A stretch of DNA of 64,000 bases, from NCBI GenBank assembly GCA_009792885.1, contig WMCF01000031.1:2085437-2149436 (forward strand), in the 5' to 3' direction. This document shows positions 24,815-36,448 of the stretch, one piece after another (positions within the stretch are counted from its first letter, which is position 1; each line of letters begins with the position of its first letter). The DNA comes from Eremophila alpestris peregrina (lineage: Eukaryota; Chordata; Aves; Passeriformes; Alaudidae). Made by a program: the position numbers and the translations under genes. The notes beneath the pieces were generated by a model that was not told where the DNA came from, made no database searches, and was given only the letters and a program-made list of their open reading frames with translations.

Positions 24815-24960
24815 AGGTGGGAGGAGGTTAAAATTAATGCACCTCCTAGCGTGAAATTATTCATAGCTCAACACTTGTAATTACCAGGGCCAGTTTTAGG
24901 AAGCCCATAGTTACGAGGAATTTGATATTTTAAGACTTAAAACAAATGTTTTACAAGCTT
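24815..24960. promoter_or_regulatory. Candidate conserved element with an inverted repeat
   Basis: AGGAGGT at 24822-24828 is mirrored exactly by ACCTCCT at 24841-24847 across a 12-base AT-rich spacer, TAAAATTAATGC. It is followed by AAATTATTCATAG and CTTGTAATTACC, which contain TAAT/ATTA homeodomain cores. The rest of the block is AT-rich and low in repeats. It could be a protein-binding inverted repeat in an enhancer, or chance. Confidence 0.2.
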
Positions 24961-25349
24961 TATCCTTTGCCCAGTGCAGAACACATTGTAGTCTGGTGAA
25001 ATCGCAGTGTATGTGTACCATCCCCAGCCATTCCCATCAGCTGATCACACCTGTCAGTCATTCATCACCAGCCATTCCCGTTAGATAATAAAATTCAATT
25101 GAGGCGGGGGGAGGTCACCCCAGCCATTGTGCTAATTCCCCACCAGAGCAGGGCTCCTGCAGGCAGGCCCAAGGCATCCTGTGTAAAGTTCAAAGCTTTT
25201 GGAAAAAGTAATCAGATCAGACCAATTAGGGCCTGTCTGCCTACACTGACAACTGTGTCAGGAGCTGCGTCCACCCCATCCCCTCCTGGGCATGCCCTGA
25301 CTGCATTGCTGCCCTGGCTTCAGGCTCCTCTCACCATCTCAGGCTTGTT

Positions 25350-25425
25350 CTGACATAACTCCATTGCAATTCCTCCTCATTCCCATTAAAGCAGGAGCAG
25401 AATTTGGCCCTCAGTGCCATTTTAT
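25350..25425. repeat. Possible ancient amniote repeat fragment
   Basis: The segment contains ATAACTCCATTGCAATTCC followed by CCATTAAAGCAGGAGCAG and AATTTGGCCCTCAG. A chain of 'taactccattga', then 'gagcagaatttggccc', is one I remember as recurrent in amniote genomes. It shares the terminal TTTGGCCC and a TAACTC half with the block at 6085-6190. I cannot assign a family name. Confidence 0.35.
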
Positions 25426-28335
25426 AGCAAAGAGACTGGCTGTAGGCTGAATGGGGACTACAGCTTAATTCAATATTTAATCCGTGTTCTTAAATCGTGT
25501 CTCATATTACTACCTTTTAATTCCCTTTGTTACTCCATGATTTGTTATGTGTTCTGGGGGACTCCCACACAACTCCTAAGTGCTTCTGCAGCTGAGTCAA
25601 AGCGATTCAGCTTTCACTAGAGACCAAAATACCACGGACTCACAGGGACTGTGTGGGTGTGTTTTCACACCAAGACCTCGGCTCCTTTGCCCCATGGAGA
25701 AGGCAGCTGATGTGGCAGGCCCCTGAGCACTGCTGCTGGCTGCATCTTACACCAAGTAGTGCCACTCTGCTTCCCACTCCTACCATTTGTTCTGTGAAAA
25801 GAGATCTGTAGTTCAGTTTGTATTAAGAAACTTTGATGTTGCATCACTGTCAGGTAAATAAATACTTTTGACAGTTAAGGAACTTGCATTGTACTTCAGA
25901 TGTCCTCTTTGGATGTCACTTCACAGTCTACTTACACTTTCAAACCAGGAAATGTATGATTGTCTCAGACCTGTCTGTAAATTTTTTTTTATAAGTCAGT
26001 TTTGATCTATGTGTTCCAGGTTATCTGGATTTCTGTTTGTATCTGAAAAAGGCCCCAAATTGCTTTCTGTTTCAGACTTATTTTGCTGCAGGTTTATGAT
26101 TTGGGCTGTGAAAATGGAAACAGGTCCTATTTGTGTGTCTTGGGATCTTTGAGGAGATCCAGCATGTTTGAATAGAGGATTGCTCAGACTGCAAGATTAT
26201 CACCAAAAAGAAAATCCAGTTGTATTTTGTATTTTCCATGCAAATAAGTTGTTACTAGATGACAGATAGGGCAGTTGATGGTTAGTGATTGCAGTAGTGT
26301 TGTAGAGGTCCTCCAAAACATTTCATGACAATTTACTCTCATCTGGTCATACCCATTCATAATAGACTGTATTTATAGGTATAAAATGCATGACTTTAAG
26401 CATTTACACTCTCTTTAGCAGTTATTCATAAATGAGCCCTTCATATGAAACACAGACAGAATGATCCCATTTTATACCATCACAAACCAAGCCAGCATTT
26501 ATGGAGAAACCATGTCCACTGACAAAGTCAAGCTTTTGAGGGCTGCATGGTTTTTTCTGGAATGAAAAAGGAAGCAGGCTGGATTGTAAAGTGCATGGTT
26601 GGGCACTGCAGCCAGTGCAGCAGAATAGCCCAGCTCTGCTCTTGGGCAGGACCTGGCCCTTTCCTGATTTATAAATGAGAAACTCAGCTGATGTAGGGAA
26701 AAAAAATCCTGCTCTGCATTTTTCAGTTAATGTTCGGTTTTGCCACAAATGCTCTTAAATGTATCTGTATATCACAGAAAAAAAAAGGTTGCAACAGATA
26801 TTGATGAAGATGCAGAAAACACAACCATGTGCCAAGCTGTTCATCCCTTAAGGAGCACAATAATGCAGCCTCTCACCAGGCTCCAGGGCCATTGCCACAG
26901 CAGCCTACACAAGGCTTTGTAACACCACAGAAGGGAAGGAATTAGAAATTATTTAAGACAACATGCCCTACTCCACTGAGGTGCTCTTAGGGCAGCCAAA
27001 CAGCATCACTCAGAGATTTATGTTATTCTGGAAATGGTGCACATGAGAACCACACGGGCAGACAAACATCATCCCATCCAGACAGTCTGAATTAATGCCT
27101 GGCCAAGTGCTTGGATTTGAAAATGCCTGTCCCAGTTTTAAGCTACCAGATGCCAACTCCCATCTTTCCAGGAGCAGAACTTGACCCTTTGTAGGAGGAC
27201 CTGTCAAGATCTCTGCTTTAATCATCACAAATGGCCAAAAGAAAAATCAATCTATCATACTGAGAAAAAACTTTTGAGATCACCCCTCAAGCAGGATTGC
27301 AAGTAATCCCTGTGCAAAGGCCCTGTAAAGTGATCTCTTTCAAAATCATATGTATGAAATTAGTTATAATCTGCATGGTAACGACCCACATTTTCAGCTT
27401 GACTGTGCAGGGCACAATAAGGAGCATACAGATGGTTCTAAGGAGGGGGACCATTCCATACCATTTGGCCATTTTGAGATCCTTGCTGCATCTCAAAGGC
27501 TGTCCCATGAAAATGTGCACAGTAAATCAGGGTGCCTGTGTTTTACTGGTAGAGCCTGACCCTGTGCCCTTTGAAACTTGTGACTAATCTCTCACTAATT
27601 TTAGAGATATAGGATCAGCACTTCATAATTTAGGGCCTAATTTTTGTCTGCATGAAGGTGCTTTTTAGCACATTCCCAACACAGTCAAATGTTGTTTCAC
27701 AACATTCTCAAAATTGTGAACATAAATGTCAAAAAAAAGAGCCTACAGCAGGGACTGTTCAAGGAGCTTGCCTTTACAAGCCAGTCACCAGAGAGCTCTT
27801 TGATGATCACTGATTCTTTAAATGTTATTAAATTTAATAAAAGCAAACCTTTACATAACATTCAGGATACTGCAAAGTGATGGGGGATCCCATGGAAATG
27901 CATAGCTAAATAATGAAATTGCTCTTTTCCAAGTACACAAAAGGACTATATCATCCATGATAAATAAATGCTCATCAGACAGAGTGGAGTTTTGGATGAA
28001 GTGTAAATCATCCCATTTACTGTTGTCACTGTCAAAAACCTTTCCATAGAGCAGCATTTCAGTTGAAAGAGAGGCAGCCGAAGACAAAGGACTGTAAAAG
28101 AAGTGCAATTGAAGCAATCTGAAACTGGGATTAAGTGGATCTAAAATAGGCAAAACACAGCAGCCAAACTTAGCACTTCAGAGGGAAAGTCTGCTTACTC
28201 GAGGAGGAAAAAAGACAACCTGTTAAGAAAAGGGCAAGTGGAAAGAACCTGTCCAGGAAAAATAAAATGCTATCAATTTTGTATATAATATTATCAGAAA
28301 ATTATAATAACAGTGAGGGAGACTTCATAAAGGAG

Positions 28336-28440
28336 CTGATAAGATAAGTGGTCTATCTCCTCTGCTATCTGACTAGAGCACCAGTGCTGTGTTTTTGCTA
28401 ATAACCTTATCTCTTGTGGCCTAACGTCTCTGATAAGAGG
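28336..28440. promoter_or_regulatory. GATA-motif cluster with a RUNX-type site, candidate enhancer
   Basis: Visible motifs are tandem GATAA at 28338-28342 and 28343-28347, CTATCT at 28353-28358 and 28365-28370, TTATC at 28407-28411, TGTGGC (RUNX core) at 28415-28420 and GATAA at 28432-28436. That is six GATA-type cores in about 100 bases, four of them full GATAA/TTATC. Dense GATA sites beside RUNX sites are typical of blood-cell and endothelial enhancers. The sequence shows only the motifs; enhancer function and tissue are inferred. Confidence 0.35.
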
Positions 28441-31400
28441 CAAAGCAAATGCTGTGTTTTCTCCTGTTATGTTTGCAGTAGGCAAGCAGCTTGCTGAGCT
28501 TGTTCCCTTTTCTTCCATAGTTCTCAAAAGTGGGCATCTCCCCAGGTGGAGTGGGGAGAGGCAAATGGCCAGCTCAGCATGGTTAGGTCACAGGAATAGG
28601 TCTGGGGACACCTGGGGGGTGGTTCTGTCCCACACTTGCTGGGACACTCCTTGCTCCTGTATTTCCCTTTAGTCCATAGCAGAAACAATTTTTTCAGTAC
28701 CTGACAGCAGGACTGGGGTCTTGCAAATAGGAACAGTTGGATATCAGAGGAGAACTTGTCCTACCAATTTGAGAGCCATGCAACAGTCAGGCAAGACTAC
28801 TCCAGTCCTGTCTACTGGGCCCAGTTCAGCAACTGGAAAGAGAGCCCAGAGTCCTGCTCCCGAGTTCCTCACTCTTGCATCACTGAAAATATTTTGTGTA
28901 CAACTCTGTTAATTAAAACTTTGCTAGTAGACACTTGAAGTAATGAAAACCAATACACACCTGCCAGGTCTAAAGACGTTTTCTTCAGCGAAACTATTAG
29001 ATCAACATACACTAAAACCTGGCCTGTAAATGTTTTGGCCCCAGGGCTTTTCTCATAGTACATTAAAAAAAATGTCAACCCAATTTAATCCTCCTTCTAA
29101 CAGTTGGTAGATATGGTTTATCTGATCAAAACAACAGGACAAAGGGATTTTACTGACTTTATTTTCATTATCATTAAAGTAAATGTTTTTGCATCATGAA
29201 AAAAAAAAGTTATTGCAGAGTTATCATGTGATGTGGCATAGAAATTGTCCCATGCAAATCTTGATTCAATATTATTATACACTACTGTAAACAGCATGGT
29301 GTTGATTCAGAGAGAGATCTGGGGGAAGGTATATTTCAGTTAGTCTGTTCATTTGTTTTCAGTTCCTGCTGGGGCAGTTGAATTCCAGCTGCTGACTCTG
29401 CTGCCTACACTCCCCTGTCCCTAAGCCTGCAGGTTCTAAGGTCAAGCAGCACTGCTAAGGACATTCCATGTTCCATGGCTGTTCTCTCCTGCTCCTTGCT
29501 TTGTAATCCCACCTTCTCTCACAGGAAAATACAGGTAATGAGACAGGGAAACTTATGTACCTTATGTATATTGGACTGATCACTGAGTTGGTCCTGAGCA
29601 TAAATTTAAACAGGTACATTCAGCCCTGTCCCAGTGCAGGAAAAAAAATATTACAGGTATATGAAGTAAACCACACAAATAAACCTGTCCTCAAGAGCTG
29701 TGTTAAGCAAGAAAGACTTGCACAGCACAGAGCTTGTTAAGAAGTTACCACTCCACACTTGCCCTCATTAGGATAAAATGAGAGGCAAAATCCCACTCAT
29801 TCCCAAAATAGGACGGCAAGGCTATGGGCAGCTCTCTCAGGAGGGGCCTTTTCAAACCAGTCTTGAATTTCATTCCACCTTGAGGTAGTTGCCCCCTGCC
29901 TTGGCTTTGCTGGTGGCACAGCCACACCAGGGATTAAGATGTTAATCCTCACTTCCCATTAGCACTGGCCAGTGCTGAACATGCCTGTGCCATCCATCCC
30001 AGGGCAAGACCCTAGCTGCTTTCCCAGCAAACACAGCACAGCTAGGTAAAGCACAAAAATGTTTGCATAAATCTCTGTAAAGCACAGGCACAGAGGGGAG
30101 AAATGGCCCCAGACCTCCTTTCCATAGCACTGCTTCTTGGCCCCATAAAGAGGGATCATTAACTAAAATCCCCTGGCCTCCCAGGCTTTTCTCTCTCTAC
30201 AGGGCTGTATTTAGGAATAGAAATGGGATCTGGCAATTTTTAAAGATTCAGATTCCCTAATCATTCATGGTGGGAGAATGTCACTGAATGGGGATCCACA
30301 CATAAGCCCCCAAGATGGGAAAATACAGGGAGATTTTGGTTGCTAAGGAATAAATGAGGTTAAACAGAGCACATATCCTTTCCTCATGCAGTGCCTGTCT
30401 GGTGGGAATGAGAAGCCCTGAGTTTGGTATGCAGTGGTTTGGTGTCTCTGGAAACATCTGGATGGCAAGACAAGACTGTGACTTTGAATATTGCTCTGCA
30501 TGTTTCTGGTTGCAAAGCCCTATTTCCTCCCATCCTCTCACCATGAAAATACCTCTCCCCATGACACAGTGGGGGAATCCACCTTCCAGTGGGTTAAGAG
30601 ATTTATTTCCCAGCAGCTGTGGCAGGGGTGTAGGTAGAACATACATGTGCCATTACAGGGCAACAGAGCCTAAAGAACAGCTGCTCTGGACACACCTGCC
30701 GTGGGGATATGAGAGGGCAGTGATTTATCTGCCAGCATCAGAGGAAAAAAGCATGTACCAACCAGGCACAGTCAGCCTCTCTTATCTTCCAGCCCTTCTG
30801 TTCCCTTCTCCCAGGCTGTCCCTTGCTTTCAGCCCATTGCAGTTGGGTTGTGCAGGATGTGAAGCCACAGTCCCTTCTCCATGAAAGTGGACAAGATGTT
30901 CAAATGGACAAGAGGTGTTGAGATGCCCTGCTGTGGAAGGCAGCCTCCATCCCATGCCAGTTTGGATACCAAACACAAGCAATGCTTCAGCAGGAACTTG
31001 GCCTGTTTTGAACCCAAATGGGCAGATCAGATTTCTGCTTTAAAATACTTAGACATAGAGAAGCAAGCAAAGAATGATGGTGTAGAAACAGGAGAAGCAA
31101 TACTCCAAGACAGCCATTGCTTGAGGACTTCTCTTCAGTTTTCTCATGTGGGTTTGTCTTTCTTTTTGTTCTCTGTGATCTCCATGGGTGCAGTGAGCTG
31201 GCAGAGTGTGTGAGCCTCAGCTGGGTGCCCGTTGGCTCAGCAGCCACAGCTGCACATGGGGGAGCAGTGACACATCCTGGGATGGCTGAGCATAAGGGCT
31301 GGCACCAGCTGCAGCTTCCCAACTGTGGGAAAGGTGTGGGGAGGCTGGGGCTGCTCAGGCTTGTGGCAGTGAACTCCCAGCTATGTGTTGTTAGTCTTCT

Positions 31401-34400
31401 GGAGAACTTTCATATCCCCCTATACACAGTGAATTGGGGTTTAGACATCCTTTGATACAGCATTAGTTGATACCGAGCTGCTGAGGGAATTTGAGCTTTG
31501 CCAGGCTGAGGAAGAGGCAAAGTGAATGTAGAATCCAAATGCAGGGTGAAATGAAAAGCAGTTTCTGGGGAAAGCTTGATGTTATGGCAAATAATGTCTC
31601 TCACAAACTGGGATTTACTCTTCAACAGAGAAATGTGTTTCATAATTGTTGCATATATCTCTCTGAATACAGAACATTCTGTAACACAGACTGATGATGA
31701 AGAAATCATCAAAAGTCAGCACAACCTAGTACACATACAGACCTTAAACAGTTGAAGGAGTCAGATGGGAAAATGGAAAATAAGTTTTATTACTGATCAA
31801 GTGAAATGAACTAGAACTAAGCTTTCCAGGGAAAGCAGGATCTGGCCTCCTGTCTTACCAGGCATGGGTGCATCCAAGAACAGGAGGAAAAAACAAATTG
31901 GCACATGCTGTAGATGGATAGCAACATTATAATACATGATCAGTGCTCAAAATATATGAAACAAAAACCCCAATCACAATAGTCTCTTAGACATTGCAGA
32001 AGGGTTACATCAGGAACCCTGTCATTTAAAGTGCTACAAAAAGTAATTACAGAGGAGCAAAAAGGCTCATTAAAAACCTGATTCTGTTTCTACCTGCTTT
32101 AAATGTCTGTTCTTATTGGCAAAACCAGAATAAGAGCATTTTCAAATGTTTATGAGAATGGGATTTATATCAAGACCAAATGGATTTTTCCATGTGCCAA
32201 CCATTTACAGAGTCTTGAAAATAACTGAACTGAAGAGATCCTAATATTCCAGGTAAGTTTTCATATCAATGGTGTCTTTGCCTTGGTGAGGCCACATTTA
32301 TATCAATATGTAGGATTTTGTAATCTAAGAATACAGTGTATATGGAAAAGTTACAGTTGGAGGTTTTTATTCCTGCCTTCCCCCTGCTGCAGTTCAGCTG
32401 ACAAATGCTCAGGCAGCTGATGAAGAACAGTACTGGCTGCTCACAACATGTTCCAGAGTATGAACTGCAACAAAAGACTGAAACCTGGATGTTGCAGTGT
32501 TTACTTCAGTGACTTTAAGGCTTTAGGCATCATGTGTAACCATTGGCACACATGTAATGGTGCATGTGGATGAGGAGCCATATCCTCTGATAAAGTTTGT
32601 TCTGTCATTATGGTTTTCAGATTGGGATCTTTCCCAGGATGCAGAAAAGGTAGCTAGGAAAATGTGATGACAAGCTCCCTGGCTTCAGCTCACTGTGCTG
32701 TGAGGTGTACAGTCCCACACAGGGAACTGGGGGTGCTGCCAAGCAAAAATGTGTGAAAAGCACTGAGTGGGCTTGATTGGAATAAATACACAGCATCAAT
32801 TGAAACCTGCCTCTTGTGGGGTAGTGTGTGTTCAGCAGCATCAGTAACAGCAATTCAAGAACAGACACAGGGAAGCAAATGATCCACTGTGAACTCCAGT
32901 GGGAGGCAGAGTTACACTAGGTTTGAGCAGATGGGTGAAGCTGATCTTCCACCAGGGAGGAAGGAACCATGGTGAGTGACCCAAATGGCAGTGCCCATCT
33001 AGAGTTAGAACAAGCAAGTGAATGTCATCCCTAAGAAGAGTTATAAGCAGCAGAAAAGCCAGCTAATCTTCACAAAATCTTTACTACTTAACTGTATGTA
33101 AGTTTAAAATTAGCTACCTGCCAATTGGGAACAGGAGATACTTCAGTATGCTTAGTGAAGAGAAGTTTCTTGAGCACAGGCTGAAGCCAATTCAGAACTC
33201 CACCCAGAGATGGCTCTTCCGTGAGCACAAGCTCCCAGGAGGCTGGCTCCTGAAGTATTTCATGGGAAGCATTTTGGGTGCTGAGTCAGCATTGGCACTT
33301 CTGGTAGCTTTGAGTTTTCCATGGAGGGTTCCTGTGGGCTGTACAGGACTTGTTTATCTGCTACAGCCTAGCCCAGCATGGCAGGATTGCAGGCAACATG
33401 AAAAATAAACAGGGGATTCTGGCAGCATTATGTCACTCAGGCCTGCCCAAATGCTATAGAGTTGCTGCCAAGTTAGGTCACTTAAGCAAATACTTTGAAT
33501 GGGTTTAAGAGACAGCTAGACATTTTTATGAGGAGAAAGGAGATTTGCAGATGCAAAGACAAAGCAAGGAGGTGTGTTTGAGATAAAATTAAAGGGCCAG
33601 GCTCATTGGAGCAAGTGGCCATTTCCTGCCTCACAATTCTTTGCTTCCTCACATCTATTCACAGAGGAGAGCATGTGATGGTCCAGGGCACAGCCACTGC
33701 TTTGGGAGAGCCTGTGGCAGAGCACAGAGAGATTATTATCCAAAAAACTGCACTTTTCATGGGGGAGATGGCTGAAAATGGTCAGTAGGAACTCCGGACT
33801 GCATCAAGGTTGAAATTAGATTTGACTATCTCATGAGTCATTTAAAATATCCTCACTTTCTGCTCTAGAGCAAATAAGGACAACATGGTGGGTAGGAACA
33901 GGTCACCAAACTAGTGAGCTTCTGGAGGAATCATTCCTCCTGGGATGTACCCAGCTGGCACTGGAGACAGCATTTCCTGGCATGGTGGAGAAAGAAATCA
34001 TGGCACTACCTGCCTGGGACTATTTAGCTCCATCAGGGCCAGCATGGAGCATCTGGTAATGGTATTTTCTTTATTTGATGAAATATTCTTAACTTTATGA
34101 AATAAAATATGCAATCAACCATCTTCCAAAGACCCTCTCTATGAAATTTGGTAGAAAACTAAGTCACAGCAGGAAGAACATTGTTGCTGTATATATTTGA
34201 TAAAAGGAAGGAAAAATTACCTGAAGAACTCAATTTCTTGGGACAGGTTCTGGATCTCCACTGCGTTTAGCCTTGCTCATCTCACTAGAAGTGTGAAATA
34301 GAAGACTCTTAGGTGTGTTAGGTCAGACAGATTGTCAAGACACAGGTGCCAAGTCTCCCTTGCGTGCTGAGCAGCATCTCTCACTGCTACAGAAGTGCAG

Positions 34401-36411
34401 TGCAGGTGTTTGGATGTAAAGTAGGAAGGATTTTGTACGTTATTACCATTAAAATAGGATTATGCTGTAAAGCTGAGATGTGACTGCAGTCATCTTTCTT
34501 TTTTCCATAAAGAGAAAGGCCCTTAAAAGAAGGGAAAAGCTTCATCTAGTCACAGTGGATATAAACTTTATGTACTGTAACTAGCTATTTAACCTCTGCA
34601 ACCTCATCTATCTGGAGACCAGTTCACATAGTACCCATGAAATGAAGGCCTCAGGCAAATGGTTTGTTGAGTGTCTGTGCAGACTCTCAGATGTACACAA
34701 AACATCATTAGGCATGCAGAGTCACAGAAAGCAGAAATGGATTTTTAGAGAAAGGGACTGATCTGCCAAGCCCCCCTCCTGGGGACCTCCAGTAAGCACC
34801 ATTTTCTTTTGTAAGAATAGTGACCTTTTTTGTTACATTCACCCACAAGTGATCAGCACTGTCCACACAGGAGCACAGCAAGGACCCCAGTCAGCTGAGC
34901 ATGACAAGCATTTAAACCAGATCCCTACACAAATGGGAAGAAGTCATAAAATCTGCTGTGAAACCTTAGTCCTAGCTTCAGCTGCTAGTGACTTTAATGG
35001 CAAAAGTGCCCTGTCTTCATTATAGGAACCTTTCACTCCATTGTCTAATTCCCTAAGGGACTGGGAGCAGATTGATCCCACAGTAGCACTCCAACTAGTA
35101 GAAGAGCTATAAAAAGGAGGAAAGGAGGAAGAAAAATCCCATGTACTAAACAGCAGCCATTCTGCTGCTAGCTTTCACCACAGGCAGATGCTTGTGAAGT
35201 TTTCATATCCTCTTTATGGGAGCACTGCAGTAATGCTCTTCTCGGGATGTGCAGAGCCCTCAGCAAAAGGAGGACCTGCCTGTACCTGTAGAGAGGAAAA
35301 TAATTCCTACTCCTCAGTGACAAGCCAAAATTCTTCACAAGTATGTGCTAGGAATTAAAGGCCCAGCCCTATTAAGAGCAATAAATTTGTACCAGGGATG
35401 TTCTTGGCCCAATAGAGAGAGTAAATTGACACTTTCTGGTGCTGCAGCCTCCTGCCAAAGAGGGGGAAGAAGTAACCCAGGTATCAGTTAAATTATCTCA
35501 AGGGGGGTTTCTGTAGCCTGGCTTTTGGAATGAAAGCCAAATCGTAGCCTTGTGTGAGCCTCTCCAAGGTTTCTTGAAGCTAAAAGACTGTACTTCTTTT
35601 ACTACAAGCTGATCAGATGTGTTTGTGTGTCTTGATTCAACCCTTCCAAGAAGGAAAAGACAGAAGGAGGGAGCAAAGTGCTGGAAGGGGTGAGAAAGGG
35701 GCTGGCAAGCAGCACAGGGGAGTGAGCATGAGCATCCTTTTGAGGAAGGAGTGGGGAAGAGACACTCCTCCAGCCTGTGCCTTCTCCAAATAAGCAGGAT
35801 TTAGACTCTTTTTTTCCAGAGGGCTGAAGACTCCTGGAGCCTCAGCAGCTGAAGACCATGCCCAGGCACTGTCCCCAAAAGCTTTGCAGCTCCAGGGCAC
35901 TGCTAAGCAGCCTTTGGCTTTGCAGTGGAGATGGCTGAAAGGGGTGGAGAGAGGCTCTGGGTCTGGAGCAGCTCCCTCCCTCTGCCCCAGGTTGTGTCCA
36001 ACACTACCAGCCCCCAGCCCAAGGGGACATGCAGGGGGCTCAGGGCCAGGTGCACCCCAAGGAGAAGATAAGCTCTCACCCTGCTGAGGCAGCTGGGTGG
36101 GCTCCCTCCTCAGGGAGGGCTCACCCAAAAATACTGCTAAAGGGCGAGGCAAGGGAGAGGTTTCTGTTGTGGGAAACAAGCTGCAGCTGCTCTCTGGACT
36201 GAGAGCAGAGCTGGATAAGTGATGCCTGTCTGGTGATCCCAAATCCTGCCACTGAGGTTGGTTTTTTTAGCATCTTCCTTCAGGGTACCAGAGAGTTGAT
36301 GACTTTGATCTTGCTCCCATTTTTCTGTTTGGGGCCAGGTGTAATGTCAACTTCTCCAAGCCATCCATCCTCATTGTGTTCCTTTGCTCAGAGCTGAGAG
36401 CATTACAAACC
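28441..36411. other. Unique non-coding sequence, no gene recognised
   Basis: No gene is supported. Two longer frames occur: plus 30354-30884 (176 codons) and minus 35637-36242 (201 codons). The second is rich in Pro, Ser, Leu and Gly with no domain, as expected from a GC-richer patch, and overlaps an open plus-strand frame. An ATGCAAAT octamer with an ATTGTC five bases upstream of it lies at 29245-29259. A hairpin with an 8-base stem, CTGCTCTC and GAGAGCAG, lies at about 36187-36208. Nothing else is recognised. Confidence 0.65.
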
Positions 36412-36448
36412 TTTTCCATGCATGGAAAATCATTTCATGGCCCATGAA
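36412..36448. repeat. Two adjacent perfect palindromes
   Basis: TTTTCCATGCATGGAAAA at 36412-36429 is an 18-base perfect palindrome. Four bases later, TTCATGG-C-CCATGAA at 36434-36448 is a second one with a single central base. Both contain CCATG/CATGG. They could form hairpins or bind dimeric proteins, but no known site is matched with confidence. Confidence 0.8.

Larger units (their letters stand above)
20366..28335. other. Unique non-coding sequence, no gene recognised
   Basis: No gene is supported. The largest frames (minus 23842-24330, 162 codons; plus 21814-22221, 135 codons) show no domain. A ten-base A run lies at 23131-23140. An ATGCAAAT octamer is at 26238-26245, which is expected by chance at this length. 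Repeat-like relics at 22746-22840 and 25350-25425 and a candidate element at 24815-24960 are listed separately. Confidence 0.65.

Noticed and set aside
30354..30884. 176-codon plus-strand frame as a gene
   Set aside because: No recognisable domain and mirrored by a minus-strand frame; consistent with a chance frame.
35637..36242. 201-codon minus-strand frame as a protein gene
   Set aside because: Low-complexity Pro/Ser/Leu/Gly content, no domain, an open plus-strand frame overlaps it, and the local sequence is simply GC-richer with few stops.
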